Source: an uncultured Collinsella sp.
GTDB lineage: Bacteria > Actinomycetota > Coriobacteriia > Coriobacteriales > Coriobacteriaceae
NCBI GenBank assembly: GCA_958431945.1
Contig: CAUASQ010000006.1
Location: forward strand, 1-27,927
Length of the DNA: 27,927 nucleotides
Direction of reading: 5' to 3'
In this document: positions 14,188-20,912 of the stretch, one piece after another
How positions within the stretch are numbered: position 1 is the first letter of the stretch
How the letters are laid out: each line of letters begins with the position of its first letter
The notes under the pieces: model-generated
Databases searched by the model: none
Told to the model about the DNA's origin: nothing
What the model saw: the letters and a program-made list of their open reading frames with translations, nothing else
Program-made: the position numbers and the translations under genes

Positions 14188-15855
14188 TTAGAACAGGCCG
14201 GTGATGTTGCCGTCGTTGTCGACGTCGATGTTCTCGGCCGCGGGCACCTTGGGCAGACCCGGCATGGTCAGAACGCTGCCGGTCAGCGCGACCACAAAGT
14301 GGGCACCGGCGGAAACCTTGAGCTCACGCACGGTGATGCGGAAGTTCTCGGGAGCGCCCAGGGCCTTGGCGTTGTCGCTAAAGCTGTACTGCGTCTTGGC
14401 GACGCACACCGGCAGGTTGCCAAAGCCGTTCTCGCGCAGCTCGGCGAGCTGGCGCTTGGCGGCCGGCGTAAAGTCAACGCCGTCGGCGCGGTAGACCTTG
14501 GTGGCAACGGCCTCGAGGGCATCAGCGACATCAGCGCCGTCCTCATAGGCAAACTTGAGCTCGCTCGGCTGCTCAATCAGACGCATGACCTCATCGGCCA
14601 GCTCGAGCGCGCCCTCGCCGCCCTTGGCCCAGACCTCGGAAAGCTTAACGTTGACGCCGAGCTTCTGGCACTCGGACTCGATGAGTGCAAGCTCAGCCTC
14701 GGTGTCCGTCGGGAAGCGGTTGATGGCGACCACGCAGGGCAGACCATAAACGTTCTGGATGTTGTCGACATGACGCAGCAAGTTGGGCATGCCAGCCTTG
14801 AGTGCCTCGAGGTTCTCCTCGTTGAGGTCGGCCTTGGCGACGCCACCGTTGTACTTAAGCGCACGAGCGGTCGCGACGACCACGACGGCGCTGGGGCGAA
14901 CGCCCGTCATGCGGCACTTGATGTCGAGGAACTTCTCGGCACCCAGATCGGCACCGAAGCCGGCCTCGGTAATGGCAACATCGCCAAAGCGCATCGCCAT
15001 ACGCGTGGCCATAATAGAGTTGCAGCCGTGGGCAATGTTGGCGAAGGGACCGCCGTGGACAAACGCGGGCGTGCCCTCGAGCGTTTGCACCAGGTTGGGC
15101 TTAAGCGCGTCCTTAAGCAACGCGGCCATGGCACCCTGGGCCTTGAGGTCGCGGGCACGGACGGGCTCGCCGGCAAAGCTATAGCCGACGACAATCTCAC
15201 CCAAGCGTTCCTTGAGGTCGTTGATGCTCATAGACAGGCACAGGATTGCCATGACCTCGGAGGCAACGGTGATGTCGAAGCCGTCCTCGCGCGGCACACC
15301 TTGGGCCTTACCGCCAATGCCATCGATAACATGGCGCAGCTGACGGTCGTTCATGTCGACGACGCGCTTCCAGGTGATGCGCTTAACGTCAATACCGAGC
15401 TGATTGCCCTGCTGGATATGGTTATCGAGCATGGCGGCCAGCAGGTTGTTGGCAGCACCGATGGCATGGAAGTCGCCGGTAAAGTGCAGGTTGATGTCCT
15501 CCATGGGAATGACCTGGGCCCAACCGCCGCCAGCGGCACCGCCCTTGACGCCAAAGACGGGACCGAGCGAAGGCTCACGCAGGGCCACGGCGCTCTTGAT
15601 ACCGCGACGACGCAGGCCATCGGCCAGACCGATGGTCGTGGTGGTCTTGCCCTCGCCCGCGGGCGTTGGGTTGATAGCGGTCACGAGGACGAGCTTGGCC
15701 TGGTGATCAGTCGGCTCGTTGAGCAGTGAATAGTCGACCTTAGCCTTGTCGAAGCCGTACGGAATAAGGTGCTTAACGTCGACGCCGGCGTTCTTGGCCA
15801 CCTCGGTAATAGGCAGCGGCGTGACAGAACGTGCGATTTCGATGTCAGTAGGCAT
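14188..15855 (-). CDS. fhs: Formate-tetrahydrofolate ligase
   Basis: 555 aa, the usual length. It makes 10-formyl-THF from formate, THF and ATP in the cytoplasm. It begins MPTDIEIARSVTPLPITEVA. The ATP loop TPAGEGKTTTTIGL and the segments GGPFANIAHGCNS, EAGFGADLGAEKFLDIKCR and VVAINRFPTDTEAEL are all conserved, as is the C-terminal LPKVPAAENIDVD. It feeds the fchA-folD branch found elsewhere in this window. The start at 15855 is 8 nt after AAAGGA; a longer frame upstream has no site and crosses the predicted promoter. It stands alone, with a promoter upstream and a strong terminator downstream. I looked for a THF riboswitch in the 100-bp leader and saw none. Confidence 0.98.
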   Translation of the reverse strand: MPTDIEIARSVTPLPITEVAKNAGVDVKHLIPYGFDKAKVDYSLLNEPTDHQAKLVLVTAINPTPAGEGKTTTTIGLADGLRRRGIKSAVALREPSLGPVFGVKGGAAGGGWAQVIPMEDINLHFTGDFHAIGAANNLLAAMLDNHIQQGNQLGIDVKRITWKRVVDMNDRQLRHVIDGIGGKAQGVPREDGFDITVASEVMAILCLSMSINDLKERLGEIVVGYSFAGEPVRARDLKAQGAMAALLKDALKPNLVQTLEGTPAFVHGGPFANIAHGCNSIMATRMAMRFGDVAITEAGFGADLGAEKFLDIKCRMTGVRPSAVVVVATARALKYNGGVAKADLNEENLEALKAGMPNLLRHVDNIQNVYGLPCVVAINRFPTDTEAELALIESECQKLGVNVKLSEVWAKGGEGALELADEVMRLIEQPSELKFAYEDGADVADALEAVATKVYRADGVDFTPAAKRQLAELRENGFGNLPVCVAKTQYSFSDNAKALGAPENFRITVRELKVSAGAHFVVALTGSVLTMPGLPKVPAAENIDVDNDGNITGLF

Positions 15856-15895
15856 GGGCGGTCCTTTCGTTACCGAATGAGAAAAAGACCAATTC

Positions 15896-15923
15896 AGCAT
15901 AGCACGGGCGCGCAATAGTAAAA
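15896..15923 (-). promoter_or_regulatory. Candidate promoter of fhs
   Basis: Minus strand TTTTAC (15923-15918), 16-nt spacer, TATGCT (15901-15896). This gives a leader of about 35 nt before the ATG at 15855. Confidence 0.5.
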
Positions 15924-15999
15924 CGCCCATAACCGATGAACGGCGATATGTTTACCCGATGCCCAGCGATAGTCCAACAGCCCGCCAAAACAAAACGCC

Positions 16000-17067
16000 C
16001 TAAACGGTAGGTTCAATCCCCAGGTGCTCAAAGGTACGGAGGGTTGCCTGACGGCCCTGCGGCGTACGAATCATCAATCCGCACTGCAGCAAATAGGGCT
16101 CATAGACATCCTCGAGCGTGCCCGGGTCCTCGCCCACCGCGCTGGCAAGGGTCGTAAGTCCCACGGCGCGACCGGAGAACGTCTTGGCGAGCGTCTCCAA
16201 AATGCGAATATCCATCCAGTCCAGACCGAGCTCGTCGATCTCGAAGAACTCGAGCGCCTGGCGACAGATATCGAGCTCGATGGGGCCGTTGCCGCGCACC
16301 TGTGCGTAATCGCGCACGCGCTTGAGCAGACGGTTGGCAAGACGTGGCGTGCCGCGCGAACGCGAGCCGATCTCGAGTGCACTGGGATGGTCGATCGTCA
16401 CGCCCAGGATAGTCGCCGAGCGCGTCACAATCTGCGCGAGCTCCTCGACCGTGTAGTAATCCAGGCGATATGAAATGCCAAAGCGGTCGCGCAACGGGCC
16501 GGTCAACATGCCTGAGCGGGTCGTTGCCGCCACCAGCGTAAACTTGGGGATATCCAGGCGAATCGAGCGCGCCGCCGGACCCTTGCCAATCACGATATCG
16601 AGGGCAAAGTCCTCCATCGCGGGGTACAGGACCTCCTCGACCGAACGGTTGAGGCGGTGGATCTCGTCGATAAACAGCACATCGCCCGGCTGCAAGTTAG
16701 TAAGGATGGCCGCCAGGTCGCCCGTGCGCGCGATGGCAGGGCCACTCGTGGTCTTGATCTGAGCGCCCAGCTCGTTGGCGATAACGGTGGCCAGCGTGGT
16801 CTTGCCCAGGCCCGGAGGACCCGAGAAGATCACGTGGTCGAGCGTCTCGCCACGGCTCTGCGCCGCTTCGATCAACACGCGCAGGCTCTGCTTGATGTGC
16901 TCCTGGCCACAGTAATCGTCCAGGCGCTGGGGGCGCAAAGTGCGGTCGACATCGAGGTCCTCGGCCGTCAGCTCCGAGCCCACCATGCGCTCGCCGTGCG
17001 CCATGGATGCCGCCGGCGAGTTGCCGGGCGTCGCCCACAGGTCCTGAGAGTCATCGGCTTCCCACAT
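16000..17067 (-). CDS. ruvB: Holliday junction branch migration ATPase RuvB
   Basis: 355 aa. The hexameric AAA+ motor drives branch migration of Holliday junctions together with RuvA. Walker A GPPGLGKTT, Walker B LFIDEIHR, sensor 1 ATTRSG and the arginine-finger region GPLRDRFG are intact. The C-terminal winged-helix part ends FEHLGIEPTV. The N-terminus has a short non-conserved extension before LRPQRLDDYCGQ, common in actinobacteria. The ATG at 17067 shares one base with the ruvA stop (TGATG), so translation is coupled; the GTG one codon earlier is less likely. Last gene of ruvCAB. Confidence 0.98.
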   Translation of the reverse strand: MWEADDSQDLWATPGNSPAASMAHGERMVGSELTAEDLDVDRTLRPQRLDDYCGQEHIKQSLRVLIEAAQSRGETLDHVIFSGPPGLGKTTLATVIANELGAQIKTTSGPAIARTGDLAAILTNLQPGDVLFIDEIHRLNRSVEEVLYPAMEDFALDIVIGKGPAARSIRLDIPKFTLVAATTRSGMLTGPLRDRFGISYRLDYYTVEELAQIVTRSATILGVTIDHPSALEIGSRSRGTPRLANRLLKRVRDYAQVRGNGPIELDICRQALEFFEIDELGLDWMDIRILETLAKTFSGRAVGLTTLASAVGEDPGTLEDVYEPYLLQCGLMIRTPQGRQATLRTFEHLGIEPTV

Positions 17068-17687
17068 CACGCATCCATTCCGAGTCGCTTAAGCGCCGCG
17101 CCGAGCAGATCCTCGACACGCATATTCTGTCCATCATACCCGCTCAGGGCAACATCGGTCTCCTGCGGGCTAAAGCCCATGGAAAGGAGTGCCGCACGGG
17201 CATCATCGATCGCCGAGGGAACGGCAGCGGGCACGGGCATCGCAACCTGTCCGGGAATCACGTCGACCGGCACAAAACCCTTATCCTTGGCAAAGGTGCT
17301 CTTGAGTTCCAAGATCAGGCGCTGAGCTGTCTTTTTGCCCACACCGGGTACCTTGGCCATGCCCTTGTCGTCCTCGGCCATCACCAGCGAATACAGCTGC
17401 CCCACGGTATAGGTGGAAAGCACGGCGAGCGCCAAGCGCGGGCCAACGCCCGAAACGGACACGAGCCGGTCGAACATCGTGCGCTCATCCTTAGAGGAAA
17501 AACCGAAAAGTGTCATGGCGTCCTCGCGCACCTGCATACGCGTGTAGAGGCGGACCTCGCCACCGGGCGTCGGCAACGTGGCCGCAGTGCTGCCCGAAAT
17601 GCCGAGCTCAAAGCCAACGCCCGACACATCGACGACAGCAGAGCTCATCGTGGCCTCGACAAGCGTTCCGTGGAGCTGAGAAATCAT
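17067..17687 (-). CDS. ruvA: Holliday junction DNA helicase subunit RuvA
   Basis: 206 aa. The tetramer binds the four-way junction and loads RuvB. It begins MISQLHGTLVEA (OB-fold domain I). The paired helix-hairpin-helix motifs are VSVSGVGPRLALAVLS and AKVPGVGKKTAQRLILEL. A variable Pro/Ala/Val linker leads to the RuvB-binding domain III (AIDDARAALLSMGFSPQETDVAL). The start at 17687 overlaps the ruvC stop by one base (TGATG). A much longer upstream open frame is an artefact lying inside ruvC. Confidence 0.97.
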   Translation of the reverse strand: MISQLHGTLVEATMSSAVVDVSGVGFELGISGSTAATLPTPGGEVRLYTRMQVREDAMTLFGFSSKDERTMFDRLVSVSGVGPRLALAVLSTYTVGQLYSLVMAEDDKGMAKVPGVGKKTAQRLILELKSTFAKDKGFVPVDVIPGQVAMPVPAAVPSAIDDARAALLSMGFSPQETDVALSGYDGQNMRVEDLLGAALKRLGMDA

Positions 17688-18208
17688 CAGTATCCGGTTC
17701 CTCTCTGTTGATAGAACTCGCCACCGGTGAGGGCGCGGGTGCGGCTGAGGTTTACGTGGCAGATGGCGCAGGCCAGGGCATCGGCGGCATGGTCGGGATG
17801 CGGGTCGTGGTCGAGCTGTGTTAGAGTGCGTACCATGTAGGCGACCTGCCGCTTGTCCGCGGCGCCGGTGCCCACCACAGCCTGTTTGATCTGCATGGGC
17901 GTGTACTCGCCAATCTCGAGCGCGCATTCCGAAAGCGCTACGAGTGCAGCACCGCGGGCATGCGCCGTGGGAATGGCCGAACGAACGTTGGCGCCAAAGT
18001 AGATGCTCTCAACAGCAGCCGTGTCGGGTCGATAACGCTCGACGACATCCTTAAGGTCACGGGCGATATGCGACAGGCGCACCGCGAGCGGGCTGCCCGC
18101 GCTGGTCTCGATGCAACCGTAGGCACGGCAGCGAACCTCGCCACGCCGCTCCTCGATAATCCCCCAACCCGTATGGGCCAAACCGGGGTCAATGCCCAAG
18201 ATAACCAA
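17687..18208 (-). CDS. ruvC: Crossover junction endodeoxyribonuclease RuvC
   Basis: 173 aa, normal length. It resolves Holliday junctions by paired nicks. The RNase-H-like active site is visible: Asp in GIDPGL, Glu in AAVESIYFG, and the Asp pair in DHAADALACA. The start is a TTG at 18208 with GGGGAGG 5 nt upstream, giving the expected MVILGIDPGL; no in-frame ATG fits. First gene of ruvCAB, with a probable LexA site about 55 bp upstream. Confidence 0.97.
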   Translation of the reverse strand: MVILGIDPGLAHTGWGIIEERRGEVRCRAYGCIETSAGSPLAVRLSHIARDLKDVVERYRPDTAAVESIYFGANVRSAIPTAHARGAALVALSECALEIGEYTPMQIKQAVVGTGAADKRQVAYMVRTLTQLDHDPHPDHAADALACAICHVNLSRTRALTGGEFYQQRGTGY

Positions 18209-18263
18209 GCCAACCTCCCCTCGTCACCAGCACAGCACAAGGCAAGGCCCCGCGCATCATTCA

Positions 18264-18277
18264 CGAACGTCTGTTCT
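18264..18277 (-). promoter_or_regulatory. Probable LexA (SOS) box upstream of ruvCAB
   Basis: CGAACGTCTGTTCT reads as GAAC-N4-GTTC on both strands and fits the Bacillus/actinobacterial SOS box (CGAACRNRYGTTYC) apart from the third spacer position and the last base. On the minus strand a TATTCT -10-like hexamer sits just upstream, so bound LexA would cover the transcription start. Confidence 0.65.
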
Positions 18278-18345
18278 AGAATAACACAACGGGGCCAAGA
18301 TGCTTAGTTGAAGTGTCAGGGTTGGAAGCGAATCCTATCCCATAG

Positions 18346-20331
18346 TTAGTTCTGCGAGAAAAAGGGGAACTGCCTCGGATCAACCGGCGGGTGCGGCATC
18401 GGTCCGCCCTGGGGCCCGCCCTGCGGGCCGCCCTGACCGCCCGTCATCTTATCGATGGCGTCCTGGACCTCGCCCTCGAACTTTTTCATTCCCTCGTGCA
18501 AACGACGCTGACCGTCCTCAGAGCGCAGCTCCTCCATTTGCTCGGGCGAAATACCCAGTAGCTCGCCCAGCACGCCCATCATCTCGTTTCGCACGCGCTC
18601 GCTCGTATCCTCGTCAGCAAAACGGCGCACCTCGGCGCGCGCCAGCGAATCGACCGTCATGCGCTCCTTGCCGCTGAGTCCCAGATCGGACCACGCAAGC
18701 ATGTAGGGCCAGGAGCGCTCAACAAACGAACGTGCCGAGACGATCGGCGCCATCGGCAACATGCGGCGGGCAGCCTCACCCTGTCGAACGAGCATCAGCA
18801 GCAGCGAGCAAGCCTCAGGCTTGCCAGCGGCCATCGGGATGTCGTCGAAAGCTCGATTGCGGTCCACGTGCGCCTCGAGCGCGCCATCGACCTCACCCGG
18901 CTCAAGCCCGCCGAGCAGCTGTGCCGCGCGGTCGAGCATATCGACCGGACCGCCGAGCGTCGAGAGCGCTTGCGCCAGCACGCGCTCCATACAATCTTCC
19001 ACCGCGTTGAGCGTCACGAGCTCTTGGGGCACCACGGCAGACGTGCGGTTGCGCACGCGCGCCACAAACTCAAGCGTCGACAGGTACACATCGCCAAAGG
19101 GCGCGTAATCGCCCTGGTAGCCGCCGCAAAGCGCCGGCGCCGCCAGCGCGTACTCGGTTTTGGACAGCGGGCTCAGCGCCATCGCACCCAGCTCGAGCGC
19201 CGTGTCCTCCAGCATGAGGCCCAACGTGCGCGAGCGCAGACGCTCGGCATCGCCCGCCGACACGTCGCGATCGAGCACACGCGCCGCATCCGGTGCATCG
19301 CGCTCGACAGTGCGAATGTGTAAACGCTCGGCGATGGCGCGGACGGCGGCACAGCGGGCAGCCTCGGCCTCTTCCTGCGCCGGAGTAAAGATACGGTTGC
19401 GCCCCAGCACCAGGCCAATCACATTGCGCGGGCCCAGAGCGTCGACGGCCAGCGCCGCCAGCAAAGACGACGGCAAGTCGCCCTCGAGCGCCACCACGGC
19501 GCGCGACGCACCGCGGGCGCGGGCGTTATCGCGAACGGCAAGCACCAGCGCCTGCCACAGCCACTCCTCGGAGCGAAACTCGGGCAGCTCGTGGTCTTCC
19601 AGGGCATCGAGCATCACACCGCGCTGGATCTCCTGAACCAGTAGGCTCTCCTCAAAACACGGCGCTTGGGCCACCACGCGACCGCAGTCGTCGAGCACAA
19701 ACGAACCGCCGGTATACACCGACTCGTCATAGGCACCGACCGGCGCCATGCAGGCAAACCACACGCTGCGCTTGGATGCGATCTTGCGGTAGGCGCCGCT
19801 GCGAACGGCAGCAATGGCGGCAGTCTCGCGGTCGGTCATGTCAAACGCGTTGAATTGGAAATACGCAATGAGGTCAACACCGGTCGGCAGCATCTCGAGT
19901 TCGCGGTCCAAGTCAAAAATCACGGCGATGCGCACGCCGTCCACGTCGAACACCGGCGGCGCCCAACGTGTGTCGTTGTTCTCGCCACGCTGCAGGGCAA
20001 TGCTCGAACGCGCCGGCACCACATGACCGTCCTTGAGCATCATGTAGTCGAGCAGCGGCTGGCCCTCAAACGAAACCGCCGCGGGCACGATGCAGATCAT
20101 GTCAAGCTCCTGGATACGCTCGGCGACACCAGTCAAACCGGCAAGCACGTCGTGCTCAAAGTCGGCAGCGCCCACCAGGCCACCGGGCATGGCGCCCATA
20201 AAGAGCGGAGCCGGAACGCACAGCACGCGCGCCCCGCGCTCGTGGGCCAGACGAGCCTGGTCCTCGATGCGGCCGCAAATGCCCTCAATATCACCCAGGC
20301 GCATATCGATCTGTGCAAGCGCGAGCTTCAT
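18346..20331 (-). CDS. NAD-synthetase-like protein with degenerate glutaminase and synthetase sites
   Basis: 661 aa with the two-domain build of glutamine-dependent NAD synthetase (NadE): N-terminal nitrilase domain (MKLALAQIDMRLGDIEG...GGSFVLDDCGRVVAQAPCFEESLL) and C-terminal synthetase domain (EEWLWQALVLAVRD...SSLLAALAVDALGPRNVIGLVLG). The key residues are gone. The Glu of FPEL is Ala41 (VPAP), the Lys before LP is missing in VVPARSSIALQ, and the Cys of CED is Phe139 (VIFDLD). The ATP loop SGGxDS is EGDLPSS (283-289), and the GTGNKSE loop reads SPLSKTE. A C-terminal extension ends in a Gly/Pro/Gln tail (TGGQGGPQGGPQGGPMPH). It is probably not a NAD synthetase; a regulatory or scaffold role is a guess. 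The start at 20331 follows AAAGGG. It lies after dfx, separated by a modest terminator. Confidence 0.85.
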   Translation of the reverse strand: MKLALAQIDMRLGDIEGICGRIEDQARLAHERGARVLCVPAPLFMGAMPGGLVGAADFEHDVLAGLTGVAERIQELDMICIVPAAVSFEGQPLLDYMMLKDGHVVPARSSIALQRGENNDTRWAPPVFDVDGVRIAVIFDLDRELEMLPTGVDLIAYFQFNAFDMTDRETAAIAAVRSGAYRKIASKRSVWFACMAPVGAYDESVYTGGSFVLDDCGRVVAQAPCFEESLLVQEIQRGVMLDALEDHELPEFRSEEWLWQALVLAVRDNARARGASRAVVALEGDLPSSLLAALAVDALGPRNVIGLVLGRNRIFTPAQEEAEAARCAAVRAIAERLHIRTVERDAPDAARVLDRDVSAGDAERLRSRTLGLMLEDTALELGAMALSPLSKTEYALAAPALCGGYQGDYAPFGDVYLSTLEFVARVRNRTSAVVPQELVTLNAVEDCMERVLAQALSTLGGPVDMLDRAAQLLGGLEPGEVDGALEAHVDRNRAFDDIPMAAGKPEACSLLLMLVRQGEAARRMLPMAPIVSARSFVERSWPYMLAWSDLGLSGKERMTVDSLARAEVRRFADEDTSERVRNEMMGVLGELLGISPEQMEELRSEDGQRRLHEGMKKFEGEVQDAIDKMTGGQGGPQGGPQGGPMPHPPVDPRQFPFFSQN

Positions 20332-20370
20332 GGCCCAGCCCTTTCCGTCGTAAACCATCGTTGTCGTAGT

Positions 20371-20402
20371 AAAAGCGCCGGCCGCATGATGCAGTCGGCG
20401 CT
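20371..20402 (-). terminator. Probable terminator after the superoxide reductase gene
   Basis: Minus strand AGCGCCG (20402-20396) pairs with CGGCGCT (20380-20374), with an inner GCAT/ATGC pairing, then TTTACT. The T tail is short, so it may leak into the next gene. Confidence 0.55.
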
Positions 20403-20448
20403 CGCATGTGCATATGCTAGCTATGATACCCCGAGCGGGGGCGCGCTC

Positions 20449-20811
20449 CTAGAATGTCGCGGACCACAGCCCGTGCAGGTTGCAATAGGCATAGACGGTA
20501 CCGGTCTTGGAGCCACCGGCAAAAAACGTCGCGGGCTTCATGCCGGGTTCAAGGTAATGGACCTCCAGACGGCCCTCGGCCTCAAGGGCAATCCACTCAA
20601 TATAGTGCTCGGGCAGGCTGGGGTGCTCGACCGAGCCCACGCGTGCGCGGATCACGTGACCGTCGCGCTCGATCTCGACGACGGGCACGTGCTTTTCGTG
20701 CGCCGCGTCCTCGGTGTTCGCGGTCAGCTCCGTGCAGCCGGCAGGGGTCGCAACGTCGTCGCCAAGGGCGGCGATAAGCTTGCCATCGGGGTCCTTAAAG
20801 AATTTCGCCAT
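20449..20811 (-). CDS. Superoxide reductase (desulfoferrodoxin C-terminal type, neelaredoxin-like)
   Basis: 120 aa. It reduces superoxide to hydrogen peroxide without releasing oxygen, as in many anaerobes. The mononuclear iron ligands are in place: His41 in EKHVPVVE (with the catalytic Glu39-Lys40), His63 and His69 in EHPSLPEHYIEWI, and Cys110/His113 in CNLHGLW. The N-terminal 35 residues occupy the place of the desulforedoxin domain but keep a single Cys (C26), so the second Fe(Cys)4 centre is missing. The protein is thus closer to one-iron enzymes than to classical desulfoferrodoxin. The start at 20811 lies after AAAGGAG; a longer upstream frame is not family-like. An 8-bp inverted repeat lies in its leader. 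Confidence 0.93.
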   Translation of the reverse strand: MAKFFKDPDGKLIAALGDDVATPAGCTELTANTEDAAHEKHVPVVEIERDGHVIRARVGSVEHPSLPEHYIEWIALEAEGRLEVHYLEPGMKPATFFAGGSKTGTVYAYCNLHGLWSATF

Positions 20812-20844
20812 GATGCTCTCCTTTGCTGATGTGCCAATGTTCTC

Positions 20845-20878
20845 GATGGTTCTTATGCCCAAAAGCAGGCGAACCATC
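20845..20878. repeat. 8-bp perfect inverted repeat upstream of the superoxide reductase gene
   Basis: GATGGTTC (20845-20852) and GAACCATC (20871-20878) flank an 18-nt centre with a minor inner GCC/GGC pairing. No T tract follows on the minus strand, so a terminator is unlikely. It could be an operator or leader hairpin. Confidence 0.5.
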
Positions 20879-20912
20879 CACGGCATGGCAAATGAACACA
20901 TAACGGGCGAGG

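Noticed and set aside
14299..15729. Plus-strand open frame of 476 codons
   Set aside because: Antisense to fhs, an unambiguous gene.
15856..15999. Possible THF riboswitch before fhs
   Set aside because: The leader is short and I could not find the conserved THF-aptamer segments; only a simple promoter was seen.
18246..18296. GGCCCCG/CGGGGCC pairing around the SOS box
   Set aside because: Only 7 bp with a 37-nt loop and no T tract; may well be chance in GC-rich DNA.
19666..20829. Plus-strand open frame of 387 codons
   Set aside because: Spans two minus-strand genes in antisense and shows no family motif.
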